64,000 bases of DNA from Actinomadura madurae (GCF_900115095.1 NZ_FOVH01000016.1:1-64000), one strand, 5' to 3'. Counted from the stretch's first letter, positions 25,224 to 33,971 are shown. Translations and numbers: made by a program. Notes: generated by a model from the letters alone, not told the origin.

Positions 25224-26128
25224 CCCGCGCCGTAGACGGGTTCGGGGGCGGGCGCCTTCGCCAGCAGGTCCGCGACGACGTCGCCGACCTCGGCGGGCTC
25301 CCAGCGGGCTCCCTTGTCGGCGGCCGGGCCGTGCCGGAAGGCGTCCATCACGCAGATCCTCCCGCCCTCGGCCTCGAAGACGCGCCCCGTGACGTCCCGC
25401 GACCCGGCGGAGCCGAGCCACACCACGAGCGGGGACACGTTCTCCGGCGCCATGGCGTCGAACGCGCCCTCGGCGGGCGCGGCCATCGTCTGCGCGAAGA
25501 CCTCCTCGGTCATCCGGGTGCGGGCGGCCGGCGCGATCGCGTTGACCGTCACCCCGTACCGGCCGAGCTCGGCCGACGCGACGAGGGTGAGCCCGACGAT
25601 GCCCGCCTTCGCCGCGGAGTAGTTGCCCTGGCCGACGCTGCCGAGCAGCCCGGCGCCGGACGAGGTGTTGACGACGCGGGCGTCCACGGCGCGGTCGGCC
25701 TTGCTCTCCGCCCGCCAGTGCCGCCCGGCGTGCTTGAGCGGCAGGAAGTGGCCCTTGAGGTGGACGCGCATGACGGCGTCCCACTCGTCCTCGCCGAGGT
25801 TGACCAGCATGCGGTCGCGCAGGAACCCGGCGTTGTTGACCAGGGTGTCCAGCCGGCCGAACGTGTCGACCGCCGTCGCGACCAGCGAGGCGGCGCCCGC
25901 GTCGGTGGCGATGTCGCCGGTGTGCGCGACGGCCCGGCCGCCGAGCGCCTCGATCTCCCGGACAACGTCGTGCGCGGGGCCGGCGGAGGCGCCGCCGGTG
26001 CCGTCCCGGGCGACGCCGAGGTCGTTGACGACGACGTGGGCGCCCTGCCGGGCGAACTCCAGCGCGTGCGCGCGGCCGAGCCCGCGCCCGGCGCCGGTGA
26101 CGGCGACCACCCGGTCCTTGCAGATCAT
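25220..26128 (-). CDS. SDR oxidoreductase of the KstR2/HIP cluster (Rv3548c-like)
   Basis: This 302-residue short-chain dehydrogenase has the TGAGRGLGRAHALEFARQGA cofactor motif, NNAG (LVNNAGFLRDRM), the catalytic Ser in VVNTSSGAG and YSAAK (YxxxK). The NDLG segment after strand 2 and the overall form match the multifunctional-enzyme-2-type dehydrogenase domain and M. tuberculosis Rv3548c. Position supports this: in M. tuberculosis, Rv3548c and Rv3549c are divergent from echA20, exactly as here. The reaction in steroid C/D-ring degradation is not settled. The ATG at 26128 has GAAGGAG before it and overlaps the upstream stop (TGATG), so the two SDR genes are translationally coupled. Confidence 0.85.
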   Translation of the reverse strand: MICKDRVVAVTGAGRGLGRAHALEFARQGAHVVVNDLGVARDGTGGASAGPAHDVVREIEALGGRAVAHTGDIATDAGAASLVATAVDTFGRLDTLVNNAGFLRDRMLVNLGEDEWDAVMRVHLKGHFLPLKHAGRHWRAESKADRAVDARVVNTSSGAGLLGSVGQGNYSAAKAGIVGLTLVASAELGRYGVTVNAIAPAARTRMTEEVFAQTMAAPAEGAFDAMAPENVSPLVVWLGSAGSRDVTGRVFEAEGGRICVMDAFRHGPAADKGARWEPAEVGDVVADLLAKAPAPEPVYGAG

Positions 26129-26955
26129 CACGACTCCTTCGGTGCCGGCGGCTGGTCGGCGGACGGCTCGTTCACGGATGACTCGTTCACGGGCGGCTTG
26201 TTCACGGTGGCGGCGTCCAGGAACGGCGGGCGCTCTCCCCCGCCGTGCACCTGCATGGACGAGCCGGTGACGTAGGACGCCAGGTCGGAGGCGAGGAACA
26301 CGCACGCGGCGCCGACCTCGTAGGGGTCGGCGAGGCGGCCGATCGGGACGGTCCGGCCGACCGCCGCGATGCCCTCGTCGTCCCCGTAGTGGGTCCGCGA
26401 CGCCTCCGTGCGGACCATCCCGAGGATCAGCGTGTTGACCCGGATGTGCGGCGCCCACTCGATGGCCAGGGACCGGGTGAGGCTGTGCAGGCCCGCCTTG
26501 GCCGCGCCGTAGGCGGCGGAACCGGGCGACGGGCGCACCCCGCTGACGCTGCCGATGTTGATGACCGAGCCGCCACCGCGGGCGAGGATCTTCGGCCGCA
26601 GCGCCCGGGCCATGATCAGCGGCGCGGTCAGGTTCAGCTCCATGATCTTGACGTGGGTGCGCAGCCGACCCTCGGCGAGCGGCAGGTACGGGCCGCCTCC
26701 GGCGTTGTTGACCAGGACGTCGAGGTGATCCAGGCCGTCCGCGAACTCCTGCACGGCGTCGGGGTCGCGGACGTCCAGGGGGACGAAGCGCGCGGCGCGC
26801 CCGCCCGCCTCCGGGACCTCCTCCGGCTCGCGCCGGGCGACGGCGACGACGTCGGCGCCCGCCTCCAGGAAGGCGCGGCTGATCCCGGCGCCGACCCCGC
26901 GCACGCCGCCGGTGACCACGACGGTCCTGCCGCCCAGGTCGAGCGTCAGTGCCAT
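26128..26955 (-). CDS. SDR oxidoreductase of the KstR2/HIP cluster (Rv3549c-like)
   Basis: This 275-residue short-chain dehydrogenase has TGGVRGVGAGISRAFLEAGA for NAD(P), NNAGGGPYLPL, the catalytic Ser in INIGSVSGV, and YGAAKAG (YxxxK). It is the first gene of a leftward pair divergent from echA20, with a KstR2-type operator between, as for Rv3549c in M. tuberculosis. It is therefore predicted to act in HIP (steroid C/D ring) breakdown. The last 25 residues are an odd low-complexity tail (VNKPPVNESSVNEPSADQPP) made of three imperfect VNxP/S units, beyond the normal SDR end. GGGGGAGG precedes the ATG. Confidence 0.85.
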   Translation of the reverse strand: MALTLDLGGRTVVVTGGVRGVGAGISRAFLEAGADVVAVARREPEEVPEAGGRAARFVPLDVRDPDAVQEFADGLDHLDVLVNNAGGGPYLPLAEGRLRTHVKIMELNLTAPLIMARALRPKILARGGGSVINIGSVSGVRPSPGSAAYGAAKAGLHSLTRSLAIEWAPHIRVNTLILGMVRTEASRTHYGDDEGIAAVGRTVPIGRLADPYEVGAACVFLASDLASYVTGSSMQVHGGGERPPFLDAATVNKPPVNESSVNEPSADQPPAPKES

Positions 26956-26990
26956 GCCGCCTCCCCCTCGGGTGCCTCTGCTACCTTCTG

Positions 26991-27008
26991 TTCTAACAAA
27001 TGTTTGGT
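26991..27008. promoter_or_regulatory. KstR2-type operator between SDR genes and echA20
   Basis: TTCTAACAAATGTTTGGT reads ACCAAACATTTGTTAGAA on the other strand. It differs by one base in 18 from the site before fadE30 (51952-51969). The core A-n-CAA-A-nn-T-TTG-n-T equals the mycobacterial KstR2 motif AnCAAGnnCTTGnT with the inner G/C pair replaced by A/T. It lies between the divergent starts, downstream of a TACCTT -10-like element (26982-26987), where a bound repressor would block echA20 transcription. Confidence 0.7.
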
Positions 27009-27021
27009 GGAAAGGTAGCGC

Positions 27022-27768
27022 ATGGGAGTCTCCACCACGACCCTGGACGGGGTCGCCGAGATCGTCGTGGACGCGCCGCCGGTCAACGCGCTGACCGTCG
27101 CGGGCTGGTACGAGCTGGCCGGCGCCGTGCTCGCGGCGGGCCGCGATCCGGAGGTCGGCGCCGTGGTGCTCCGCGCCGAGGGCCGGGGCTTCAACGCGGG
27201 CGTCGACATCAAGGAGATGCAGAGCACCGACGGCCACACCGCGCTGGTCGGCGCCAACCGCGGCTGCTTCGCGGCGTTCGCCGCCGTCTACGACTGCGAG
27301 GTCCCGGTCGTCGCCGCGGTGCACGGCTTCTGCCTCGGCGGCGGCGTCGGCCTGGCCGGCAACGCCGACATCGTGGTCGCCTCGCGGGACGCCTACTTCG
27401 GCCTGCCCGAGGTGGACCGGGGAGCGCTCGGCGCCGCCACCCACCTGGCGCGGCTCGTCCCGCAGCACCTGATGCGCGCGATGGTCTACACGTGCCGCAA
27501 CGTCACCGCGGAGGAGCTGCACCACCACGGCTCGGTGCTGGAGGTCGTCCCGGCGGACGAGCTGCGCGCCAAGGCGATGGAGGTCGCCGCGTCCATCGCC
27601 GCGAAGGACCGGTACGTGATCCGGCGCGCCAAGGAGTCGCTGAACGGCATCGACCCGGTCGACGTGAAGCGCAGCTACCGCTACGAGCAGGGCTTCACGT
27701 TCGAGCTGAACCTCGTCGGCGCCGGCGACGAGCACCGCAACGCCTTCGTCGCGCGGGAGGCCCGATGA
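27022..27768 (+). CDS. echA20: Enoyl-CoA hydratase-family EchA20, steroid D-ring opening
   Basis: This 248-residue crotonase-fold enzyme has the oxyanion-hole regions GRGFNAGVDIKEMQ and GFCLGGGVGLAGNADIVVAS and the LPEVDRGALG active-site loop. EchA20 of M. tuberculosis is a hydrolase that opens the last steroid ring of a HIP-derived CoA thioester, and the order echA20-ipdA-ipdB-ipdC found here is the same as there. The N-terminus is short and the trimer-forming C-terminal helices are present. An AAAGG site precedes the ATG. Its stop overlaps the ipdA start (ATGA). Expression is probably controlled by KstR2 through the operator just upstream. Confidence 0.9.
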   Translation: MGVSTTTLDGVAEIVVDAPPVNALTVAGWYELAGAVLAAGRDPEVGAVVLRAEGRGFNAGVDIKEMQSTDGHTALVGANRGCFAAFAAVYDCEVPVVAAVHGFCLGGGVGLAGNADIVVASRDAYFGLPEVDRGALGAATHLARLVPQHLMRAMVYTCRNVTAEELHHHGSVLEVVPADELRAKAMEVAASIAAKDRYVIRRAKESLNGIDPVDVKRSYRYEQGFTFELNLVGAGDEHRNAFVAREAR

Positions 27769-28625
27769 GCAAGGTGCTGTCGGCCGACGACGTCGCCGCG
27801 TCGCTGGAGAGCGGCATGACGGTCGGGATCGGCGGCTGGGGCTCGCGGCGCAAGCCGATGGCCCTGGTCCGGGCGATCCTGCGCTCCCCCGTCACCGGCC
27901 TGACGGTGGTCGCCTACGGCGGCCCGGACGTGGGGCTGCTGTGCGCGGCGGGCAAGGTCCGCCGGCTGGTCACCGCGTTCGTGACCATGGACTCGGTCCC
28001 GCTGGAGCCGCACTTCCGGCAGGCGCGGCAGTCCGGGTCGATCGAGCTGACCGAGTACGACGAGGGCATGTTCATGTTCGGGCTGTACGCGGCGGCGCAC
28101 CGGCTGCCGTTCCTGCCCACCCCGGTCGGGCTCGGCTCGGACGTGATGCGGGTCAACCCCGAGCTGCGGACGATCCGGTCGCCGTACGAGGACGGCCAGG
28201 AACTCGTCGCCGTCCCCGCGCTGAAGATGGACGTCGCGCTGGTCCACATGAACCGCGCCGACGCGCGCGGCAACGCCCAGTACCTCGGCCCCGACCCGTA
28301 CATGGACGACCTGTTCGCGAAGGCGGCCGACAGGACCTACGTGTCGTGCGAGCGCCTGGTCGACACGGCCGACTTCGCCAAGGAGGGGCCGGTGCAGTCG
28401 CTGCTGATCAACCGTTCGCAGGTGACCGGCGTCGTGGAGACCCCGAACGGGGCGCACTTCACCGACTGCGCGCCCGACTTCGGGCGGGACGAGAGGTTCC
28501 AGAAGCTCTACGCGCAGTCGGCGGCCGATCCGGAGAAGTGGGCGGCGTTCAGCGAACGCTTCCTGTCCGGTGACGAGGCCGCGTACCAGGACGCCGTCCG
28601 TGTCTGGCGGGAGGAGTCCCGATGA
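27765..28625 (+). CDS. ipdA: IpdA, CoA-transferase-like hydrolase alpha subunit
   Basis: This 286-residue protein belongs to the family I CoA-transferase alpha fold: MTVGIGGWGSRRKPMALVRAIL glycine-rich start, GGPDVGLLCAAGKV, TPVGLGSDVMRVNPELR and the VHMNRADARGNAQYLGPDPYMDDLFAKAADRTYVS region. IpdA with IpdB forms a hydrolase that opens the last steroid ring (ring C) of COCHEA-CoA in actinobacteria; it does not transfer CoA. The gene overlaps both echA20 and ipdB by 4 bases, which favours equal expression of the two subunits. Confidence 0.92.
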   Translation: MSKVLSADDVAASLESGMTVGIGGWGSRRKPMALVRAILRSPVTGLTVVAYGGPDVGLLCAAGKVRRLVTAFVTMDSVPLEPHFRQARQSGSIELTEYDEGMFMFGLYAAAHRLPFLPTPVGLGSDVMRVNPELRTIRSPYEDGQELVAVPALKMDVALVHMNRADARGNAQYLGPDPYMDDLFAKAADRTYVSCERLVDTADFAKEGPVQSLLINRSQVTGVVETPNGAHFTDCAPDFGRDERFQKLYAQSAADPEKWAAFSERFLSGDEAAYQDAVRVWREESR

Positions 28626-29368
28626 GCACTCCGACGAGGACCGGCGCAACGAGGGCCGAGGTGTGCGCCGCCGCGTGCGCAGACCTGTTCCGCGGCGACG
28701 GGGAGATCGTCGCGGCGGCGGTGGCCGGGTTCGTCCCGATGCTCGGGTCCCGGCTGGCGCGCGCGACGTTCGCGCCCGACCTGCTGACGACCGACGGCGG
28801 CCCGGCGCTGAGCGCCGAGCCCGTCCCCCTCGGCGGGTCGGCCGAGACGGTCGAGGGCTGGCTGCCGTTCCGCGACCACTTGTGGCTCGTCCTCAACGGG
28901 CGGCGGCACGTGGTGATGGGGCCGAGCCAGATCGACGCGCACGGCAACACCAACATCTCCTGCATCGGCGACTGGGAACGGCCGTCCCGCCAGCTCCTCG
29001 GCGTGCGCGGCGGGCCGGGCAACACGCTGCTGAACCCGACGAGCTACTGGGTGCCGAAGCACTCGACGCGCGTGTTCACCGAGAAGGTCGACATGGTGAG
29101 CGGCATCGGCTGGGACCGAGGCGCGCACGAGATCCGCGCCGTGGTGACCAACCTGGCCGTCCTCGACTTCGACACCCCGGACCGGCGCATGCGGCTGCGC
29201 TCCGTCCACCCCGGCGTGAGCGTCGGCGACGTGGTGTCGGCCACCGGCTTCGAGCTGGCGATTCCAGGCGGGGTGCCCGAGACGAGGCCGCCGGACGGCG
29301 AGGAGCTGCGGATCATGCGCGAGGTCCTCGACCCGAAGGGGCTGCGCGAGAGAGAGGTCCCCTCCTGA
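28622..29368 (+). CDS. ipdB: IpdB, CoA-transferase-like hydrolase beta subunit
   Basis: This 248-residue beta subunit partners IpdA. It shows the family's EVCAAACADLFRGDGEIVAAA start, MGPSQIDAHGNTNISCIGDW with the beta-subunit glycine-rich loop, and the C-terminal LRSVHPGVSVGDVVSATGFEL. Length and order match Rv3552. The complex acts in the cytoplasm on ring-opened HIP-CoA products. The ATG overlaps the ipdA stop (ATGA) and its own stop overlaps the ipdC start (TGATG). Confidence 0.92.
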   Translation: MSTPTRTGATRAEVCAAACADLFRGDGEIVAAAVAGFVPMLGSRLARATFAPDLLTTDGGPALSAEPVPLGGSAETVEGWLPFRDHLWLVLNGRRHVVMGPSQIDAHGNTNISCIGDWERPSRQLLGVRGGPGNTLLNPTSYWVPKHSTRVFTEKVDMVSGIGWDRGAHEIRAVVTNLAVLDFDTPDRRMRLRSVHPGVSVGDVVSATGFELAIPGGVPETRPPDGEELRIMREVLDPKGLREREVPS

Positions 29369-30429
29369 TGGAGCAGGTGCTCGACACGCCGCTGACCCGG
29401 CTGGCGGGGGTGCGGCATCCGGTCGTCCAGACCGGCATGGGGTGGGTGGCCGGTCCCCGGCTCGTCACGGCCGTGGCGGACGCGGGCGGCCTCGGGATCC
29501 TCGCGTCCGCGACGATGACGCTCGACCGGCTCGCCGGCGCGATCCGCGAGGTGAAGGACCGCACGGACGCGCCGTTCGGCGTCAACCTGCGGGCCGACGC
29601 CGGCGACGCGGGCGACCGCATCGACCTGCTCATCAAGGAGGGCGTGAAGGTCGCCTCCTTCGCGCTCGCGCCGAAGAGGGAGCTGATCGCCAAACTCAAG
29701 GACGCCGGGCTCGTGGTCGTCCCGTCGGTCGGCGCGCGGCGGCACGCGGAGAAGGTCGCGGGCTGGGGCGCCGACGCGGTGCTCGTCCAGGGCGGCGAGG
29801 GCGGCGGCCACACCGGCGCCGTCGCCACCACGCTGCTGCTGCCGCAGGTCGTGGACGCCGTCGACATCCCGGTGATCGCCGCCGGCGGGTTCTTCGACGG
29901 CCGCGGCCTCGCCGCCGCGCTCGCGTACGGGGCGGCGGGCGTCGCGATGGGCACCCGGTTCCTGCTGACGTCCGACAGCTCGGTGCCGGACGCCGTCAAG
30001 CGGGTCTACCTCGACAGCGGCGAGACCGTGGTGACGCGGCAGGTGGACGGCATGCCGCACCGGGTGCTGCGCAGCGGGCTGGTCGACGCGCTGGAGTCGT
30101 CCGGCCGCGTCGGCGGGCTGCTGCGGGCGGTGCGCAACGGCGCCCGGTTCAAGCGGCTGTCCGGCATGTCGTGGCGCGAGATGATCGCCGATGGGAAGGC
30201 GATGAAGCACGGCAAGGACCTGTCGTGGTCGCAGGTCCTCATGGCGGCCAACACCCCGATGCTGCTGAAGGCGGCCATGGTGGACGGCCGTCCCGACCTC
30301 GGCGTGATGGCGTCCGGGCAGGTCGTCGGCGTCATCGACGACCTGCCCACCTGCGCGGAGCTGATCGAGGGGATCATGAAGGGGGCGGCGGAGGCGATCG
30401 CCGCCCAGCAGGCCCTGCTGGCACGTTAG
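29368..30429 (+). CDS. ipdC: IpdC, flavin-dependent (nitronate monooxygenase-like) reductase
   Basis: This 353-residue TIM-barrel flavoprotein is of the nitronate monooxygenase/2-nitropropane dioxygenase type: VVQTGMGWVAGPRLVTAVADAGG, VQGGEGGGHTG for the FMN phosphate, and AAGGFFDGRGLAAALAYGAAGVAMGTRFL. In the KstR2 regulon this family is IpdC (Rv3553), an oxidoreductase required for HIP degradation upstream of ring C opening. It is the last of four tightly overlapping genes (echA20-ipdA-ipdB-ipdC). The downstream gene follows 26 bases later with its own ribosome site and may be part of the same transcript. Confidence 0.9.
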   Translation: MEQVLDTPLTRLAGVRHPVVQTGMGWVAGPRLVTAVADAGGLGILASATMTLDRLAGAIREVKDRTDAPFGVNLRADAGDAGDRIDLLIKEGVKVASFALAPKRELIAKLKDAGLVVVPSVGARRHAEKVAGWGADAVLVQGGEGGGHTGAVATTLLLPQVVDAVDIPVIAAGGFFDGRGLAAALAYGAAGVAMGTRFLLTSDSSVPDAVKRVYLDSGETVVTRQVDGMPHRVLRSGLVDALESSGRVGGLLRAVRNGARFKRLSGMSWREMIADGKAMKHGKDLSWSQVLMAANTPMLLKAAMVDGRPDLGVMASGQVVGVIDDLPTCAELIEGIMKGAAEAIAAQQALLAR

Positions 30430-30455
30430 GCGCCGTACACCTAAAGGGAGCCCTC

Positions 30456-31034
30456 ATGCACCTGGCACCCGGTTCCGACGTCCCGGCGCGGGAGCTGACC
30501 CCGGTCGAGGGGCCGCCACTCCCCGTACCCGCCCCCGGCCGACTCGTCCACCTGCAGTTCCGCCGGTTCGCGGGCTGCCCGATCTGCAACCTGCACCTGC
30601 GCTCGATCGTCGCCCGGCACGCCGAGATCGAGGCGGCTGGCATCCGCGAGGTCGTCGTGTTCCACTCGTCGGCCGAGGAACTGCGCGAGTACGTCGGCGG
30701 ACTGCCGTTCGCGGTGGTCGGCGACCCGGAGAAGGCCCTGTACGCGGAGTTCGGCGTCGAGTCGGCCCGCCGCGCGCTGCTCGACCCCCGCGTCTGGTGG
30801 ACGGTCGTCAAGGCCACCACGATCAGCACCTGGCGGATCGTCCGGGGCCGCCAGCGGGCGCCGAGGCTGCGGCAGGACGGCGGGCGCCTCGGCCTGCCCG
30901 CCGACTTCCTGATCGGGAGGGACGGCCGCGTGCTCGCCGCGAAGTACGGCGAGCACGCCTACGACCAGTGGACGGTCGACGAGCTGCTCACGCTGGCCGC
31001 CCAGGCTCCGGCTCCGTCCAGTCCTGCACCTTGA
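30456..31034 (+). CDS. Peroxiredoxin-like AhpC/TSA-family protein
   Basis: This 192-residue thioredoxin-fold protein has a GCPICNLHLRSI active-site-like segment (CxxC near residue 47) and VVFHSSAEELREYVGGLPFAVVGDPEKALYAEFGV, as in the AhpC/TSA-2 family. Reduction of peroxides or disulfides is plausible, but no substrate is known. AAAGGGAG precedes the ATG. It follows ipdC closely and may be read with it. Its 3' end overlaps the convergent quinone-reductase gene by 47 bases. Confidence 0.75.
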   Translation: MHLAPGSDVPARELTPVEGPPLPVPAPGRLVHLQFRRFAGCPICNLHLRSIVARHAEIEAAGIREVVVFHSSAEELREYVGGLPFAVVGDPEKALYAEFGVESARRALLDPRVWWTVVKATTISTWRIVRGRQRAPRLRQDGGRLGLPADFLIGRDGRVLAAKYGEHAYDQWTVDELLTLAAQAPAPSSPAP

Positions 31035-31998
31035 GGACGAGCTTGCCCGTGGTGGCGCCCGACTCGATGCGCTCGTGCGCCTCGGCGGCCCGCTCCAGGG
31101 GCAGTTCCTCGACCTGGACCCGCAGGCCGCCCGAGGCCGCCGCGGTGACCGCGCGGCGCAGGGCGCGTCCCGCCTCGGCCGGTGCGAGCGCCGCGAACGC
31201 GGCGAGGTTGAACCCGGACACGGTCTTGTTGGCGAACCACAGCTCGTTCGCCGGGACGCCCACGTCGTCCGCCCCGGACGCGTTGCCCATCACGACCATC
31301 CGGCCCATCGGGGCGAGGGCGTCCAGGCTGGCCCGGCGGGCGGGGCCGCCGACCATGTCCACGACGATGTCGAACCCGCGCCCGCCGGTCAGGGCGGCGA
31401 CCTCGCCGGGCAGGTCGCCGCGGAGCACTACGTCGTCGTAGCCGAACCCGCGCGCGGTCTCGATCTTGGCGGGGCCGCCGACCGCGCCGACCACCCGGCC
31501 CGCGCCGAGCAGGCGCGCGGCCTGGCCGAGCTGGCTGCCCACGCCTCCCGCCGCCGCGTGCACCAGCACGGTCTCGCCGGGCTCGATGCGCGCGACCCGG
31601 TCCAGGGCGAGGAACGCGGTGGTGCTGTTGGACGGGACGGCCGCCGCGAGGTCCAGGCCGAGCCCCAGGCCGTCGAGCGGCGCGACCAGGTCGGCCGAGG
31701 TCACCGCGACCTCGGCGTAGCCGCCGCCGCCCACGATCGTCAGCGCGGCGACGGGCCGGCCCCGGCGCAGCCCCTCGACGTCCGGCCCCACCGCGCGGAC
31801 GTGCCCGGACACCTCGATGCCGGGGACGAACGGCAGCGGCACGTCCGCGACACCCTGCCGGTAGAGGATCTCGGCGAAGTTCGCTCCCGCGTACGCGACG
31901 TCGATGGACACCTGGCCCGGCCCCGGCTCGGGGACGTCCACCTCGGCCCGGCGCAGCACCTCCGCGCCGCCGAACTCGGGGATCGTGACGGCCCGCAT
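30988..31998 (-). CDS. Zn-independent MDR oxidoreductase (quinone/enoyl reductase type)
   Basis: This 336-residue medium-chain dehydrogenase/reductase has the GroES-like N-terminus (MRAVTIPEFGGAEVLRRAEV, PGQVSIDVAYAGANFAEILYRQG, FVPGIEVSGHV) and the NADPH Rossmann motif VLVHAAAGGVGSQLGQAARLLGA. The structural-zinc cysteines are missing, as in quinone oxidoreductases. Its ATG overlaps the stop of the aldo/keto reductase gene (TGATG), so the two form an operon. The substrate is unknown. Confidence 0.85.
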   Translation of the reverse strand: MRAVTIPEFGGAEVLRRAEVDVPEPGPGQVSIDVAYAGANFAEILYRQGVADVPLPFVPGIEVSGHVRAVGPDVEGLRRGRPVAALTIVGGGGYAEVAVTSADLVAPLDGLGLGLDLAAAVPSNSTTAFLALDRVARIEPGETVLVHAAAGGVGSQLGQAARLLGAGRVVGAVGGPAKIETARGFGYDDVVLRGDLPGEVAALTGGRGFDIVVDMVGGPARRASLDALAPMGRMVVMGNASGADDVGVPANELWFANKTVSGFNLAAFAALAPAEAGRALRRAVTAAASGGLRVQVEELPLERAAEAHERIESGATTGKLVLKVQDWTEPEPGRPA

Positions 31999-33002
31999 CA
32001 GTACCGCGCTCCGACCGCCGCGGGGACGCCGTCCAGGTCGACCAGGTCGGCGGCGGTGAGGTCCAGGCCGGCGGCGCCGGCGTTGTCGTGCAGGTACCGC
32101 TGCTTCTTGGTCCCGGGAATCGGGATGACGTGCTCGCCCTGCGCGAGCGTCCAGGCGATGGCGACCTGCGCCGGGGTCGCGCCGTGGCGCGCCGCGACCG
32201 CCTTGACGACGTCGACGATGCGCATGTTGGCCTTCAGCGCGTCCTCCTGGAAGCGGGGATTGCCGCCGCGGTAGTCGGTGTCCTCGAAGTCGGCGGCGGT
32301 GACCGTCCCGGTGAGGAAGCCGCGGCCGAGCGGCGAGAACGGCACGAAGGCGACGCCGTTGGCGGCGCACCAGCCGACCACGTCGCCCGGTCCCTCCCCC
32401 TGCCCGTCGCCCGGGAGGAGGCCGGCGGCCCCGCCGGGCGCGCCCATCGCGTCGCGCGTCCACAGCGACAGCTCCGACTGGATCGCGGCGACCGGGTGGA
32501 CGGCGTGCGCCTCGGCCGCCTGCGCGACGCCGACCTCCGAGAGGCCCAGCCTGCGGACCTTGCCCTCGGCGACCAGGTCCGCCATCGCGCCCCAGGTGTC
32601 GGCGAGCGGCACCTCCGGGTCGACGCGGTGCAGGTAGTACAGGTCGATCACGTCGGTGCCGAGCCGGCGCAGGCTGTCCTCGGCGGACGCCTTGACGTGT
32701 TCCGGCGTGCCCCGCCGGACCATCTCCCAGGGGACGAGCGACTCCACGACCAGGCCGGTCTTCGTGGCGACGACCGCCTCGTCCCGGCGTCCGGCCAGCG
32801 CCCGCCCGACGAGGGACTCGTTGTGGCCGTCGCCGTAGGGCTGCGCGGTGTCGAGGAAGGTCACGCCGAGGTCGAGGGCCTCGCGGATCACGGCGACGGA
32901 CTTCTCGTCGTCCCGCTCCGACTCGGAGTAGGCGAAGCTCATCCCCATGCAGCCGAGCCCCACGGCGCCCACCGGCGTCCCGGCGAAATCACGCGTCCTC
33001 AT
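31998..33002 (-). CDS. Aldo/keto reductase
   Basis: This 334-residue (beta/alpha)8 reductase carries FLDTAQPYGDGHNESLVGRAL with the catalytic Asp and Tyr, the catalytic Lys in VVATKTGL, the His in DLYYLHRVDPEVP, and the C-terminal NADPH-binding IPIPGTKKQRYLHDNAGA. It is closest in form to the AKR13/YakC group. GAGAGGAC precedes the ATG. It heads a two-gene operon with the MDR oxidoreductase. A MmyB-like regulator on the same strand lies 108 bases upstream and may control it. Confidence 0.9.
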   Translation of the reverse strand: MRTRDFAGTPVGAVGLGCMGMSFAYSESERDDEKSVAVIREALDLGVTFLDTAQPYGDGHNESLVGRALAGRRDEAVVATKTGLVVESLVPWEMVRRGTPEHVKASAEDSLRRLGTDVIDLYYLHRVDPEVPLADTWGAMADLVAEGKVRRLGLSEVGVAQAAEAHAVHPVAAIQSELSLWTRDAMGAPGGAAGLLPGDGQGEGPGDVVGWCAANGVAFVPFSPLGRGFLTGTVTAADFEDTDYRGGNPRFQEDALKANMRIVDVVKAVAARHGATPAQVAIAWTLAQGEHVIPIPGTKKQRYLHDNAGAAGLDLTAADLVDLDGVPAAVGARY

Positions 33003-33110
33003 AACGTCCTCTCGTGGTTTCCGTTTCTGAGGACGATCGTGCGGGACGGCCCGGCGCCGAGACAGACTCGGCTCATCCTGGGTGTGGCACCACCACCCTG
33101 CGGCCGCGGT

Positions 33111-33971
33111 TCAGCTGGCGGCGGCGAGGCCGCGGCGGGCCATCAGCTTCTCCAGCCGCTCCTGCGTGCCGGTGCCCGGACGGGGGTTGTGCAGCACCAG
33201 GTTCTGGCCCGGCCGGTCCCCCAGCGGCAGGAGCGTGCTCTCGAAGACCAACTCCCCCGCGTCCGGGTGCCTGATCCCCTTGACGGCCTGCGCGCTCGCG
33301 CTCACCTCGTGGCGCGGCCACAGCTCCGCGAACTCCGGGCTGGCGGCCAGCATGTCCGCGACGAGCCGGTCGAACTCGGGATCGTCGGGGTAGCGGGCGA
33401 CGTCGGCGCGGAACCGCGCGACGACGTCGGGCGCCGCGTCGGCCCAGTGCGTGTGCATCGACCGGTACCGGACGTTCGTGAAATACGTGACCAGGCAGTT
33501 GTGGTCGGTGTCGCCGTAGCCGAACACCTCGCGGGCCGCGTCGTTGATCGCGACGAAGTTCCAGTGCCGGTCGCGGACGTACGCCGGCCGCGGCGACCAG
33601 GCGTCCAGCACCCGCCGCAGCTCCGGGGTGATCGGGACGGCCGGGCCGACCTCGGCCCGCGGCGGGTTCAGCCCGGCCAGCAGGTACAGGTGCTCGCGCT
33701 CGGCGCCGTCCAGCCGCAGCGCGCGGACGATCGCGTCGAGGACGTCCCCGGACACCTTGATGTCGCGGCCCTGCTCCAGCCACGTGTACCAGGACACCCC
33801 GACCCCGGCGAGCACGGCGACCTCCTCGCGGCGCAGCCCCGGCGTCCGCCGCCGCCCGCCGTCGGGCATGCCGACGTCGGCGGGCGTGAGGCGGGCGCGG
33901 CGGGTGCGCAGGAAATCGCGGAGTTCCTCGCGGCGGCGGCCGGGCACGGAGGCGGGAGTGGGGCTGGCCAT
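33111..33971 (-). CDS. MmyB-like XRE-family transcriptional regulator
   Basis: This 286-residue regulator has an N-terminal helix-turn-helix (LRDFLRTRRARLTPADVG, GLRREEVAVLAGVGVSWYTWLEQGRDIKVSGDVLDAI) and a C-terminal MmyB-type PAS-like ligand domain (WSPRPAYVRDRHWNFVAINDAAREVFG; SASAQAVKGIRHPDAGEL). MmyB-like proteins bind fatty acids in known structures and usually regulate a nearby oxidoreductase. Here the next downstream genes are an aldo/keto reductase and a quinone reductase on the same strand, which fit that pattern. The start is the ATG at 33971. Confidence 0.88.
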   Translation of the reverse strand: MASPTPASVPGRRREELRDFLRTRRARLTPADVGMPDGGRRRTPGLRREEVAVLAGVGVSWYTWLEQGRDIKVSGDVLDAIVRALRLDGAEREHLYLLAGLNPPRAEVGPAVPITPELRRVLDAWSPRPAYVRDRHWNFVAINDAAREVFGYGDTDHNCLVTYFTNVRYRSMHTHWADAAPDVVARFRADVARYPDDPEFDRLVADMLAASPEFAELWPRHEVSASAQAVKGIRHPDAGELVFESTLLPLGDRPGQNLVLHNPRPGTGTQERLEKLMARRGLAAAS

